From positions 1 to 64,000 of the IMG/VR virus record IMGVR_UViG_3300026488_000015: a stretch of 64,000 nucleotides of DNA; one strand, 5' to 3'. Both the position numbers and the translations under genes were made by a program. The notes beneath the pieces are model-generated. The model was not told where the DNA came from. It saw nothing but the letters and a program-made list of their open reading frames with translations, and did no database searches. The stretch comes from a virus. This document shows, one piece after another, positions 49,311-58,863 of this stretch. Within the stretch, counting starts at the first letter, position 1. The number at the start of each line of letters is the position of its first letter.

Positions 49311-51228
49311 AATCTTGCCAATTAACGACAAAATCTTTTAGCGTAACCATATCTAGGCTAAGTAGATTGGTTCCTTTCATTTCTATCACATAGTTACCAT
49401 CTACCAAACCAGGTACTGTATGCGTGTATTGCCCGTTCGTGACACTCGAAGCAGTGGTGCTGAATATAAGGTCTTGTTCATTCTCGAATGAGTGTTCTAT
49501 ACTCGTTACCTTGATGCTAAGAGGTGTACCGTCTGCGAAGTGAAAAAGTGTACCACTAAAAGTAGTATTACCATTAGCTACATCGACTGAAATATCAATA
49601 TCAAAAATTAAATCTGAATCAATATCTGAATCTGTTTCCATATGATATTCTCTCTCAAGGTATGATGTACCTACACTAGAAGCTCCACCACCATCGATTA
49701 CTACACCATCATCATCTGAATCTAATGCGTGCCCACCATTAGCAAATCTTCTTTTTGTTATAAGCGTACTGTTAATTCCACCATAAACCCAAGAACCATC
49801 GAAATTAAATAAATCGTGTTTATTATCGCCCGTAAATGTAACCAAACCTACTAGACCATCATTAAGATTTTCTTCAATATCTTTAACGACTATTACTCTA
49901 GCAATATGATTACCATATTGTGCACTAACATAATCTTCAGGTGAGATACTTACATCTTTATATTTCTCTAATAAAACAAGCTTAGAAGTATCTTCTATAC
50001 CACTCAAATGATAATAATCAGCATTATCTTCGTATTTGTACACGAAAAAATTATAGTTGTACGAATCTTCTTCACCAAATTTGAATGTATTGAAAAGTCT
50101 CCAATCAGTTTCAAGATTATTATAGTGGATATGTTTATCCCAAAAATCAATGTTGAAATGGTCTTGGTAGTCTGTTACTTCATCAGCTAGTAGAAATTCA
50201 TAATCGTACTCGATTTTTGAATACATTAAACAAGATGAACCACTGAAAGTAGTTACTGGAATTTCGTGGTCATCACCAACATATATGTTAATGTCGCCCG
50301 AATCTACTAATTCTATATAACTAGCTAGTACAATACCATCGATAGTTTGAATTGGAGCATCATCTAACCAAGCTCTGATTGTCGTTACTGTCGTGGCATT
50401 ATAAATTCTAACATCTTCTTCATAACGATAGTTTCCTTCTGCATCTTTAGCTATATCTGTGATAATCTGTTCAGGATTACCTCTACAAGCAATAACAAGT
50501 TCCATATAACGAACTGTTGCTTTTTCAGAATAATTATCTTCAAAGAATGAAGAAATAATAGCCTTATAGATTACTTCAAAACCAACCGGGTGAAGAATTT
50601 TTCTTAGTACTCTATCGAAAATAATACTTGATACACTCGATTCGATACTATATACAAAAGGCTCTTTATCGTATTCTTTAGTATGTTCATTGAATTTACC
50701 TTCGTGCGTTCTAAGGAAGTATTCATTGAATGAAGATAGAATCTTAACAATATTAAGCTCTTTCATAATCCTAAAAGTATAATCATAAGACTTAAATGAA
50801 CCTTTTGTTTGAGAAAGTTCTTTACCAGTCATTACAGTTTCTTCGGTAATGGCTACATCTGTATTGATAAGAGAATCATTTGTTTGGAATTCATCGATTC
50901 CATACATCGCCAATATGTTTGATATTTTTGATGTGATTGTATAATCGTTTATTGATTCCTTAATACCGTCAAAAATATGTCTTAGATATATGCTAGTAAA
51001 ATCGTTTCTTAGAGCTTCAGCATCAACTCCTGCATCTTTTGCTGTTTCTGATTCATTCATTGTCAAGAAATCTAAAATATCATTTGGTCTTGATACTAAT
51101 TCTCGTTTTGAATCCATCGAATCCAAGAACATATTGAACGATTCATATAAGATTGGCGTATCGTGTTTTATGTTATCTGGTATAATCTTATCAAAATACT
51201 CTTTCATCGAATTATGTTTATTTGCCAT
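49309..51228 (-). CDS. Baseplate wedge-type protein (gp7 position), 639 aa
   Basis: A long helical N-terminal part (residues 1-260) is followed by beta-rich parts, and the last 100 residues look like an Ig-like domain (TFSGTLFHFADGTPLSIKVT, then DGNYVIEMKG). It directly follows the gp6-like gene, as gene 7 follows gene 6 in T4. T4 gp7 is larger (1032), and I see no clear sequence match, so the role is inferred from gene order. Confidence 0.6.
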   Translation of the reverse strand: MANKHNSMKEYFDKIIPDNIKHDTPILYESFNMFLDSMDSKRELVSRPNDILDFLTMNESETAKDAGVDAEALRNDFTSIYLRHIFDGIKESINDYTITSKISNILAMYGIDEFQTNDSLINTDVAITEETVMTGKELSQTKGSFKSYDYTFRIMKELNIVKILSSFNEYFLRTHEGKFNEHTKEYDKEPFVYSIESSVSSIIFDRVLRKILHPVGFEVIYKAIISSFFEDNYSEKATVRYMELVIACRGNPEQIITDIAKDAEGNYRYEEDVRIYNATTVTTIRAWLDDAPIQTIDGIVLASYIELVDSGDINIYVGDDHEIPVTTFSGSSCLMYSKIEYDYEFLLADEVTDYQDHFNIDFWDKHIHYNNLETDWRLFNTFKFGEEDSYNYNFFVYKYEDNADYYHLSGIEDTSKLVLLEKYKDVSISPEDYVSAQYGNHIARVIVVKDIEENLNDGLVGLVTFTGDNKHDLFNFDGSWVYGGINSTLITKRRFANGGHALDSDDDGVVIDGGGASSVGTSYLEREYHMETDSDIDSDLIFDIDISVDVANGNTTFSGTLFHFADGTPLSIKVTSIEHSFENEQDLIFSTTASSVTNGQYTHTVPGLVDGNYVIEMKGTNLLSLDMVTLKDFVVNWQD

Positions 51229-51238
51229 CTAATTCTCC

Positions 51239-53293
51239 TTATATGAATTTAACACCAGCAAGTCTAGGTACTGTGTTTTTAACGAAACCGAAATTTTTAG
51301 ATTTAAAATCTACATCAGCAGTTTTAGGTATATTAAAGTCACTCTCTCTTAGAGTAACACCATCAATATCAATATCGATTCTGACTGATTTATCTCTAAT
51401 GGTATTTACAAAATTGTATATTCCTACTGGTATTAAACCCAAATAAATCTTGAAAGATATTAATTGGTTTGTTTTGTCAAGGTTACTTAAAGGTGTATCG
51501 AAATCTACATATAAATCCTTATACTCATCTGATTCTATATCAAAGTTAAAATCTTTACCAAAAATACTAGGAAGAACATCTACATTAATATCAGAAACAC
51601 CATAAATCTTTTGTTCGTTTACAGCTAAGTTCATAACAATCTTCTTACTTATTGAACCATCAACAGCTAACTCATCTTTAATTTGTGCTCTGAAGAAATT
51701 TATTTTTGTCTTAAATGTGTAGTCAAAACCAGAACTATCTCCTGCTGAAACATCCATCTTTTTAATAAGAGTTGAATTATAGTAATCAACATCATACTGC
51801 TCTAGCTCTTCAAAGAAATACTTTTTCATAATATCAAATAGAGTATTATGCACATAAGCTTTATTGATACTACTATATTTTGCCATTTCAATTTCATAGA
51901 AGAAATCGATAAAAACCGGGTGTCTATCGTTTAGTTCTATGGTAATAACTTTAAGATTAGATACTTCTTTCTTGATATTATTAATGTCAGCATCTAGTAG
52001 ATACATTTTCTCTGCATCAAGTAAATCGTTTCTTTTGAACTCGAATGAAACATCGTTTACATTTGTAAATGTTCTAGGAATATTTGCCGATAGAAGAGAG
52101 AACCAAACATTACCTAGTTGTTTAACGAGCTCATCTTCTCCACCCCAAATAAAGGCATTCTTAACTAAAGAATTACTTTCAATAAAAGTCTTGTAATCTA
52201 AAGTTGTTACAAGTCTGTTTCCTGAGTTGAAGAACATCGGAGCATTTGTCTTAATATCCTCATCTACTTCCTCATCTGTACCAGTAATAAAAGGAATGTC
52301 TGATTGCAATTCTGTAATAATTTCGTAGTTTGTCTCGACAAGAGCATCTTTCAGCGTAATCTTTTCAGAAGCAATACCTTCTGTACCAGAACTAACAATA
52401 ATATCTACATCTATTTTCGTATCTACAAGCAATGGGTTACCCATACCAGCAAATGTGAAATAAACTCTTACAGTTTCTTTTTCTATATTTCTAAGCTGTA
52501 AGTATTCGTTTGAGTATTTGAAGTCTTCATTTTGCTCTACAATAAGACTATCTCTCTTTTTCCACTCTTGCGATAACTCATTACCTTGGTCATTCACTGG
52601 AGTAACATAAACAAACACACCGTCATTTTCGATATTTTTATAAGGGATATCAATAAAGTTTTCTTCTACAATCGTACCTGCGTTATTTGTTGTTACACCG
52701 ATAGTGTATGAAAGTATAGCATTGTCTTGGTAACGAATTAATGTACCTTCTTTAACAATTAGTTCAAACTTCTTAATAATCTGCACACCGTGTTCATCAG
52801 TGCCATCGATTGGAGACCAAACTCCTGGTGCTAGTTCTTCTTTGGGTATGTATTCACCATTTTCAAAATCCCTAGGATGCGGTTCAATACTAATATCTTC
52901 ACCCAAATAGTAATAAGATTTTTCTCCTGCCGAGAAATTACTATATCTAAGTATATCCATAGGTGGATATAGTCCAGTAAAAGGCGAAACGGGTACAGTC
53001 GGTTCTTTTACTCTAAGATAAACTTTATATTGAAATGATTTCTTTAATGTGGCTTCGTAACCTATCTGTCTAGCAAGTGCCAAGATATTTTTTCGTTGTT
53101 CTGAGCTATTAAGCGTAATATCAGAAAGACCAAAACTCATATTCGTATTAACTATATTGATGGCATATGCCATTAAGTCTGTGAGAATAGCTGTATTAGA
53201 TGCATTTGAATCTACATCGTAACCTTTATTTCTCCATTGCTTCTTTAGGTCTTCGGCAATGTCTTCATATTCATAAGGTATAATTTTTGTCAT
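51239..53293 (-). CDS. 6: Baseplate wedge protein gp6-like (baseplate J-like), 684 aa
   Basis: gp6 forms the inner ring of the T4 baseplate. The N-terminal region AILTDLMAYAINIVNTNMSF and SEQRKNILALARQIGYEATL corresponds to T4 gp6 (LNVLCDLLAYNTLY and LRSSVVQAAQDNGYLP), and the middle region with VTTLDYKTFIES corresponds to the CVTATDYDTFVSE part of gp6. The length (684) is near that of gp6 (660). A late promoter inside an inverted repeat lies upstream. Confidence 0.85.
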   Translation of the reverse strand: MTKIIPYEYEDIAEDLKKQWRNKGYDVDSNASNTAILTDLMAYAINIVNTNMSFGLSDITLNSSEQRKNILALARQIGYEATLKKSFQYKVYLRVKEPTVPVSPFTGLYPPMDILRYSNFSAGEKSYYYLGEDISIEPHPRDFENGEYIPKEELAPGVWSPIDGTDEHGVQIIKKFELIVKEGTLIRYQDNAILSYTIGVTTNNAGTIVEENFIDIPYKNIENDGVFVYVTPVNDQGNELSQEWKKRDSLIVEQNEDFKYSNEYLQLRNIEKETVRVYFTFAGMGNPLLVDTKIDVDIIVSSGTEGIASEKITLKDALVETNYEIITELQSDIPFITGTDEEVDEDIKTNAPMFFNSGNRLVTTLDYKTFIESNSLVKNAFIWGGEDELVKQLGNVWFSLLSANIPRTFTNVNDVSFEFKRNDLLDAEKMYLLDADINNIKKEVSNLKVITIELNDRHPVFIDFFYEIEMAKYSSINKAYVHNTLFDIMKKYFFEELEQYDVDYYNSTLIKKMDVSAGDSSGFDYTFKTKINFFRAQIKDELAVDGSISKKIVMNLAVNEQKIYGVSDINVDVLPSIFGKDFNFDIESDEYKDLYVDFDTPLSNLDKTNQLISFKIYLGLIPVGIYNFVNTIRDKSVRIDIDIDGVTLRESDFNIPKTADVDFKSKNFGFVKNTVPRLAGVKFI

Positions 53294-53304
53294 AAGTTGT
53301 ATCC

Positions 53305-53329
53305 CGTTTCTTATTATTTATAAGAAACG
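53305..53329 (-). repeat. Perfect 10-bp inverted repeat around a late promoter
   Basis: Arms CGTTTCTTAT and ATAAGAAACG around five bases. The TATAAATA of the gp6 promoter lies within the repeat. Confidence 0.85.
53315..53322 (-). promoter_or_regulatory. Late promoter -10 (TATAAATA) of gp6-like gene
   Basis: A perfect TATAAATA on the minus strand, 22 nt before the gp6-like start and within a 25-nt inverted repeat. Confidence 0.65.
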
Positions 53330-53330
53330 A

Positions 53331-53867
53331 TTACCAATTGTAACTAAGTACCTCTTCTACATCTACTGCTGTCGAAATAGCATTAAAAAGTGTTTGTTTC
53401 TTAGCGAAATCTGTCTGATATTTTACACCTATCGTTAAAATAACTGTCTCTGCTTCTGTCAATGTCAATGTATGAGGTACATTATCTACATCGAAAAATG
53501 TTACTGTTGTAGCACCACCCATTTCTGATAGTCTTTTAGCACCATCCAATTTTGTTACTGAAATATCTCCGCCGAACCAAGAAATATCATCTACAACGAC
53601 TTGCGTAAGTACCTCTGCGTCAAAACCTACACGGATAATTGATTTTTGTTCTTCTTTAATTCTCTCTAAATCAGATAAAATAGTTTCTTCAGACTTTCCA
53701 ACCCAAGTAATCTTCTTATCTTCAGTGCTTACTGTGTACTCATTTAGTGGTTTATCTACAACAACAGCTAAAATGTCGATTGTTGGTGCAGTAAATTCTG
53801 TACCCGCTTTGTTAAAAGTTGTTATACCAGTGACTCTTAGTGTAGTTTCATCATAATGTACAAACAT
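53331..53867 (-). CDS. DUF4376-like protein, 178 aa
   Basis: The C-terminal half has the pattern of the DUF4376 domain (IRVGFDAEVLTQVVVDDISW, KLDGAKRLSEMGGATTVTFF, LTLTEAETVILTIGVKYQTD). The family is common next to phage tail-fibre genes and is thought to aid tail-fibre assembly or be part of fibres. It follows the repeat fibre protein in the same transcript. Confidence 0.65.
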   Translation of the reverse strand: MFVHYDETTLRVTGITTFNKAGTEFTAPTIDILAVVVDKPLNEYTVSTEDKKITWVGKSEETILSDLERIKEEQKSIIRVGFDAEVLTQVVVDDISWFGGDISVTKLDGAKRLSEMGGATTVTFFDVDNVPHTLTLTEAETVILTIGVKYQTDFAKKQTLFNAISTAVDVEEVLSYNW

Positions 53868-53868
53868 A

Positions 53869-55209
53869 TTATTCTCCTTTCCATATTTCGCTGAAATCTA
53901 ATGCTGTTGGCACTGTCCCATTTTTAAGTAAATATCCTTTGATTCTCCAACCTTCAGATATTACATATATTCTATCTCCATTTTCAGGTAAGATAGATTC
54001 TGTTCCCTCTGGATTACTCATTGGGTTATAATCACTTGCAAACTGACTAACAGCTAAGTGACCTTGTGTATGAATTTCTAATAAAACAGAAATCTTATGT
54101 ATAGGTTGTGGTGAACCTGGAACACCGTAAAAAATATCGGGACTATGGTCGAATGTTTCAAAAATTACTTTGTATAATCCTGGAACTAATGTGAGTTCTA
54201 AATCAGAACTTACTCCACCCCATTGTTGTTGCCACCAGATACCAGGCACAAGATTACCTGCATCCCACACATCGTTCCCATTTACTGTTGGTCTTGTAGT
54301 AAAATCTTTAAGTGCTGAAATCGTTTGTACTGTATTAGTCGTAACAGCATTTGAAGCATTTTGTTTCAGGTTAAGTGCTGCTTGTGTAGCATTACTAATA
54401 GGTTTATCAAGGTCAAAAACATTATCCACATTTGTTAATCTTGAATTAATATCATCAAGCTTACCTTGAGTAATAGTATTTGTAGGTTTCTCTAAATCGT
54501 TTGTATTATCTACACGCTCTAATTCAAGGTTTGTTTTTGATACAGTAATATCATCGAATGTATTATCACATCTTCTACTATCAGCTAATCTAGGGTCGTT
54601 ACCTACTGTCACTTCTGAAGCAGTTACACCAAAATTCTTATTGAAAGCTGTGTTTTTAGTGAAAGCATCTTCTTTAGTGTCAATTTCAGTCTGTGTAGCT
54701 GTACTAATAGGTTTTTCTAAATCGTTTGTGTTATCTACACGCTCTAATTCAAGGTTTGTTTTTGAAATAACTATATCATCGAATTCATTATTACATTTAC
54801 GAGAATCCGAAAGCCTAGCATCATCACCTCTTGTTACAGTACTCGAAGTTGCTCCAAAGTTTCTATTGAAAGCTGAGTTCTTAGAGAAAGCATCTTCTTT
54901 AGTGTCGCTCTCAGTTTGTTGTGCTGTACTAACTGGTTTATCCATATCAGAAGTGTTATCCACATTATCCAGGCTTAAGTTTACTTTAGAAATATCAGCA
55001 TCATCGAATGTATTATTACATCTTCTCGAATCGACCAATCTAGGGTCTGAATCGTGAACACCTTCAAGTCTAGTAATTTCATCATAGAAAAAATCAATCG
55101 CTGCTTGTGTAGCTGTACTGATTGGTTTCTCTAAATCATTCGTGTTTTCTACTCTATCAAATTTCTTCTCTATCGCCTTTATTTTAGTATAATCAAAAAT
55201 ATCCATCAT
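53869..55209 (-). CDS. Repeat-containing tail-fibre-type protein, 446 aa
   Basis: Residues 83-232 hold two nearly identical 75-residue repeats (VDNTxDxxKPxSTAxQ, KEDAFxKNxAFNxNFG, RLxDSRxCxNxFDD), with partial copies on both sides. The VDNTSDxxKPxS motif is typical of phage fibre shafts. The C-terminal part (NDVWDAGNLVPGIWWQQQWG onward) is a beta domain at the tip. It probably forms a trimeric fibre. The gene for the DUF4376-like protein follows it. Confidence 0.8.
   Translation of the reverse strand: MMDIFDYTKIKAIEKKFDRVENTNDLEKPISTATQAAIDFFYDEITRLEGVHDSDPRLVDSRRCNNTFDDADISKVNLSLDNVDNTSDMDKPVSTAQQTESDTKEDAFSKNSAFNRNFGATSSTVTRGDDARLSDSRKCNNEFDDIVISKTNLELERVDNTNDLEKPISTATQTEIDTKEDAFTKNTAFNKNFGVTASEVTVGNDPRLADSRRCDNTFDDITVSKTNLELERVDNTNDLEKPTNTITQGKLDDINSRLTNVDNVFDLDKPISNATQAALNLKQNASNAVTTNTVQTISALKDFTTRPTVNGNDVWDAGNLVPGIWWQQQWGGVSSDLELTLVPGLYKVIFETFDHSPDIFYGVPGSPQPIHKISVLLEIHTQGHLAVSQFASDYNPMSNPEGTESILPENGDRIYVISEGWRIKGYLLKNGTVPTALDFSEIWKGE
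54514..54963. repeat. Tandem 225-bp repeats encoding fibre units
   Basis: Two 75-codon units in tandem inside the fibre gene, with partial units on both sides. Copy number could vary by recombination. Confidence 0.8.
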
Positions 55210-56033
55210 TAAACCCCGTTCTTGAATTGTGAAGTTATCATTCTATTTTTTGAATCATAACCCATATAGTGAGTTGCTCTTCTCTCACCTTGTGTTTTCT
55301 TAACTTTACTAATAGTAATATCAATACTAGCACCTGATGGTATAACAACACCATCTTCAGGTACTATATAAGCATAGTTTTCTTCGTATGGTCTAGGTGC
55401 AATAGTTGTACTTCTGGCAATAACAAAGTCAGCTGGAATTACAACTGTACCACTGTGCCCAATATTATATGTACCTGCTTTGATTGTAATATCATCATCT
55501 AAGCTAATATTTCTGAATTTGAATTTTAAATAACTAGAAATTACAATATCAATATCATCAGGTAGAATACCAAATACAGTTAAATCAGACAAATCTAAGT
55601 CGATATAAGTATCACCAGTTAGTGTAACTGAAACTGCACTACTATTAGTTATTTCATTATCTAATGGTTCATAAGTTACACCATTAGGTAAACGGCGAAG
55701 AACTAAATCTGACTCGTGGTATCTGATTTCATTAACAATTCTTAATGTATCATTCCAATACATAGTTTTTCTTATGTAACGCTTTAAATAATATTCTGTG
55801 ATTTCATCTTCAGGGACTTCATACCAAATATCTAAGCTATCATTAAGGTCATTGTATTCAATCCATACAATATCATAATCTTCTAATTTATTGTCGTATC
55901 TATATATAATTCTTGCTTTACTCGTAAGTGCAGCGATGTCATTTGAAACAGATAGTAGCGAACTCCTACTAATATCCATTTCAGGTGAATAGATTTTATA
56001 AATCTGATTACCTTCTTTTTTGATGAGAGCCAT
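55209..56033 (-). CDS. Virion protein of unknown role, 274 aa
   Basis: A beta-rich protein with Asp-, Tyr- and Ile-rich strands. It starts MALIKKEGNQIYKIYSPEMD and ends YMGYDSKNRMITSQFKNGV. It lies between gp25-like and fibre genes behind a late promoter and directly precedes the fibre gene (one-base overlap), so it probably belongs to the tail tip. No family is recognised. Confidence 0.7.
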   Translation of the reverse strand: MALIKKEGNQIYKIYSPEMDISRSSLLSVSNDIAALTSKARIIYRYDNKLEDYDIVWIEYNDLNDSLDIWYEVPEDEITEYYLKRYIRKTMYWNDTLRIVNEIRYHESDLVLRRLPNGVTYEPLDNEITNSSAVSVTLTGDTYIDLDLSDLTVFGILPDDIDIVISSYLKFKFRNISLDDDITIKAGTYNIGHSGTVVIPADFVIARSTTIAPRPYEENYAYIVPEDGVVIPSGASIDITISKVKKTQGERRATHYMGYDSKNRMITSQFKNGV

Positions 56034-56057
56034 TTAATCACCTTCCATATTTCTAAG

Positions 56058-56065
56058 TATTTATA
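56058..56065 (-). promoter_or_regulatory. Late promoter -10 (TATAAATA)
   Basis: A perfect TATAAATA followed by CTT on the minus strand, 25 nt before the 274-residue gene. It overlaps the stop of the gp25-like gene. Confidence 0.7.
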
Positions 56066-56405
56066 TTACTATACTAATTGAAGTAAAATCTGTTTCTTCT
56101 TCAGTTCGTATTCTGTATTGTACATTTATCGTTAAACGATTATATTCGGGAGCGAATGTCACTTTTGTATTAACTTTATCGACCCTAGGTTCATTTGCCG
56201 TAACTAGAGTATTTACATAAGATTCTAAGTCAATAATATCAAGTTCATCTAAATCACTAAAAATATAATCCATTATCTTCGAACCCTTTGTTGGTTGAGC
56301 AGGGATAGTACCTTTTGGTGTACTAATGATATTCTTTATGCTTCTACGGATGACATCACGATTTTCTATATCATCGCCTTCTATATCTTTATATTTTAAA
56401 GCCAT
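56061..56405 (-). CDS. 25: Baseplate wedge protein gp25-like, 114 aa
   Basis: gp25 joins the baseplate wedge and starts the sheath. The pattern RDVIRRSIKNIISTPKGTIP, then SKIMDYIFSDLDELDIIDLE and the family-typical ANEPRVD (EPR motif), is clear. I place the start at the ATG (56403-56405) with an AAGGAGAG site, one base after the stop of the upstream gene; a 13-codon extension is unlikely. Length is close to T4 gp25 (132). Confidence 0.88.
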   Translation of the reverse strand: MALKYKDIEGDDIENRDVIRRSIKNIISTPKGTIPAQPTKGSKIMDYIFSDLDELDIIDLESYVNTLVTANEPRVDKVNTKVTFAPEYNRLTINVQYRIRTEEETDFTSISIVI

Positions 56406-56406
56406 T

Positions 56407-56838
56407 CTACTCTCCTTGTTCTTCTTTAAGTTTATCTTCAGCAATCTGTGCTTTCGTTCTTCGTTTCTTCTTAGTGGGTTTCACTTCTACAATTTTTTCA
56501 ACGATTACTTCTACAATTTTTTCTATTTCTACAATTTTCTCAACTTCAACGATTTTAATCTTATCAGGATTCTCATCTAAGTGTTTTCCTATGTAGTCTT
56601 CAAGGACTTTAGGTTGTCGTTTGAAATAATCTTCAATTGCTTCATCATCGAAAAGGTCTTCATTTTCTTTTTTATAAATAGTAGTAGATTTATCGTAACT
56701 GTTCCCGAATGGTTCAAAATTAAGAAGATTTGCTTGTACAATAGGCGTGTAAGGGACTATTTGACCCATTCTGTAATTGTAAAACTGTCCTTCGTGTCGG
56801 TAGTGAACTAAATCTCTGGTACATCTGTAATATTTCAA
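56407..56838 (-). CDS. Hypothetical virion-region protein with charged repeats, 143 aa
   Basis: Residues 90-120 have a repeat of the type VEKIVEIEKIVEVIVEKIVE, and the end is Lys-rich (KPTKKKRRTKAQIAEDKLKE). The N-terminal part has a YRCTRDLVHYRHEGQFYNYR pattern. A late promoter (56869) precedes it and gp25 follows it. A baseplate-linked role is likely by position; function unknown. Confidence 0.7.
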   Translation of the reverse strand: MKYYRCTRDLVHYRHEGQFYNYRMGQIVPYTPIVQANLLNFEPFGNSYDKSTTIYKKENEDLFDDEAIEDYFKRQPKVLEDYIGKHLDENPDKIKIVEVEKIVEIEKIVEVIVEKIVEVKPTKKKRRTKAQIAEDKLKEEQGE

Positions 56839-56868
56839 GAATACTCCTTATTTTAATATACTTTTAAG

Positions 56869-56876
56869 TATTTATA
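56869..56876 (-). promoter_or_regulatory. Late promoter -10 (TATAAATA)
   Basis: A perfect TATAAATA followed by CTT on the minus strand, 30 nt before the 143-residue gene. Confidence 0.7.
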
Positions 56877-56969
56877 TGTTATAATCTCTTGGATAGAAAA
56901 TTTATTGTCTTTGTGTAGAAGCAAAAACAAAAAAAGTTTTTTTTACTTTATCGTGTGATAACCCTGCCT

Positions 56970-58838
56970 TTAAGGTAAGTAAGTATAATAAGTCCTCTTA
57001 TCTATAATAGATTGAGTAAGATAACCTAGAGATTCTTTAGCTCTCAATACTTCAAAAAAGAACCCATAAGTTTTATTGATACATAAATTAACTGCACCAT
57101 AAACATCTTTAACATATCCTGAATCTATATCCCCAATATAACTTTCCAACTCGATAGTTCTATCGCTAATATTCATATCGATAATTCTAGTCACAAATAA
57201 CTCCCAAATGCTTGTACTATCTGAAGGTTGCACATATGCTGTTGTATCTGTTAGCGTAAAAATATCAATAACTTGATTCATACTCTCTTGCACTAATAAC
57301 ACTTTAGAGAAGAATTCGTTATCGCTATTATTCTGGTCGTTATTGATAGAATTAGTACGATTACCCAAATTAATGATTCTATCAATAATGTTTTTTATCT
57401 TAGCAATCTTATCTGAATCAAATAAAGCCCTAATATTATTATATCCACAATTAACCAAAACATCTGTACTTGCCCACTTATCTGATTCATTAATTCCAGT
57501 CTTCACTTCTTCTGTAATAATGTATTCATCATCAACTAGTAGTGAGAGGCTCCCAATCTTTGAAAATATTGTTTGTCCATCAAGCTCGTATGTAGTTCCC
57601 CCAACTAATGTTATTGTAGAAAATCCAGTATTAGTAATTGTATTATTATCATAAGTAAGACCACTAGGTAATGCCTCAGAAGAATAAGACCAAGTGCTAT
57701 TATAAATCTTATTATCGATTACTTGTGAACTATAAATGTCACCAGGTACATTTGCTGGACCAAAAGAAGCTGGAAAAAATATTGGTTCTATTATAAGAGA
57801 TATAAATTCTAAAAAATATTCAATATCTATTTCTTGTATTTCTGCACTAGGATAATTTAATAAGTCCGGGCTTCTCATTTTGTAATTCCATTTTTGTTTT
57901 GGGTTTACTGACCACAGTTTTTCTCCTAGTATTTCCATCGTCCAATTCATATAAGACGGATAAGTTGCATCTAATATTTCAAAAACTTCAAGACTCATTG
58001 CTGGAAACATAGGGCTTAAATTTATCTTATCGTATGGTGCACTAGCATTAGATATAGATGATAAGGCTTTCATTAAATCATCACTTACTACATTAGTAAA
58101 AAAATCACCCAATAAATCTTCAAAAATCTCATCAGGGACTTCACTAATGCTAGAGATAAATTCACCATCAGTAAGATTATTGATGCTTGTAAAATTCTTA
58201 TGTTGTAATGAGCCTTCTACAATCACTGCAAGAAAACCAACTACTCTTTTTGAGGTAGGGTGTACAAGTATTAATTTTTCTGAAATACTCGGCTCAATAT
58301 CCACTTCAGAAAAATTAATGCTATCCAATTCAAAAGAACCTCCGTATGATGTAGTGCTTATTACGAAATCTGTACTTTTTTCTCCTAACCCATCAAAAAG
58401 AAGGCCCATTACATCACCTAAATCTTTATCTGTAGCTATCTTAGTACCATCAGGCGTATCAAGAGTAACTATTTTATAATCTCCAGGTAGGATTAAATCT
58501 GTAGGTTCGAATTTATCATTAAGTGTAGTAAAACCTGCTGATGTTTTAGTGGGGAAAGTAAACTTACTATCAAATAAGTTTTTATAATAAGAAGAATTAT
58601 TTATGTCAAAATGTAATACATCTGATGCATTACGCCCTTTAAGTATAGCTCTCTGTTTTGCATAGTATAAGGCTTGTTGATGGTATTCTCCCGTGTGTAC
58701 GAGAGCAGGTAATAATGCCAGCATTTCTTTCGTAAAAGTAAGTTTTTCAACAATTTTTATGCGTTTCTTTGATTTACCTGAAGCGCCACTTTCAATTCCA
58801 TCGATAGTTTCTTGTTTAACTCGGTCAATAGCTGTCAT
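56970..58838 (-). CDS. Large baseplate/virion protein of unknown role, 622 aa
   Basis: Rich in Ile, Asp, Ser and Asn, with an N-terminal helical part (KIVEKLTFTKEMLALLPALV, then HTGEYHQQALYYAKQRAIL) and several beta regions. It lies between the hub genes and gp25 and has its own late promoter. I could not assign a T4 counterpart. The 131 bases between it and the next gene (56839-56969) hold the next promoter and a run of A then T (56928-56944), with no gene seen. Confidence 0.7.
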   Translation of the reverse strand: MTAIDRVKQETIDGIESGASGKSKKRIKIVEKLTFTKEMLALLPALVHTGEYHQQALYYAKQRAILKGRNASDVLHFDINNSSYYKNLFDSKFTFPTKTSAGFTTLNDKFEPTDLILPGDYKIVTLDTPDGTKIATDKDLGDVMGLLFDGLGEKSTDFVISTTSYGGSFELDSINFSEVDIEPSISEKLILVHPTSKRVVGFLAVIVEGSLQHKNFTSINNLTDGEFISSISEVPDEIFEDLLGDFFTNVVSDDLMKALSSISNASAPYDKINLSPMFPAMSLEVFEILDATYPSYMNWTMEILGEKLWSVNPKQKWNYKMRSPDLLNYPSAEIQEIDIEYFLEFISLIIEPIFFPASFGPANVPGDIYSSQVIDNKIYNSTWSYSSEALPSGLTYDNNTITNTGFSTITLVGGTTYELDGQTIFSKIGSLSLLVDDEYIITEEVKTGINESDKWASTDVLVNCGYNNIRALFDSDKIAKIKNIIDRIINLGNRTNSINNDQNNSDNEFFSKVLLVQESMNQVIDIFTLTDTTAYVQPSDSTSIWELFVTRIIDMNISDRTIELESYIGDIDSGYVKDVYGAVNLCINKTYGFFFEVLRAKESLGYLTQSIIDKRTYYTYLP

Positions 58839-58855
58839 AAATATACCTTTTCAAG

Positions 58856-58863
58856 TATTTATA
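58856..58863 (-). promoter_or_regulatory. Late promoter -10 (TATAAATA)
   Basis: A perfect TATAAATA followed by CTT on the minus strand, 17 nt before the 622-residue gene. It overlaps the stop of the gene before it. Confidence 0.65.

Noticed and set aside
54641-55057. 138-codon plus-strand frame opposite the repeat fibre gene
   Set aside because: It mirrors the 75-codon repeats of the minus-strand fibre and has no start context of its own.
56926-56946. A-run then T-run as a factor-independent terminator
   Set aside because: It has no GC stem. It might still act as a weak bidirectional end, but I do not call it.
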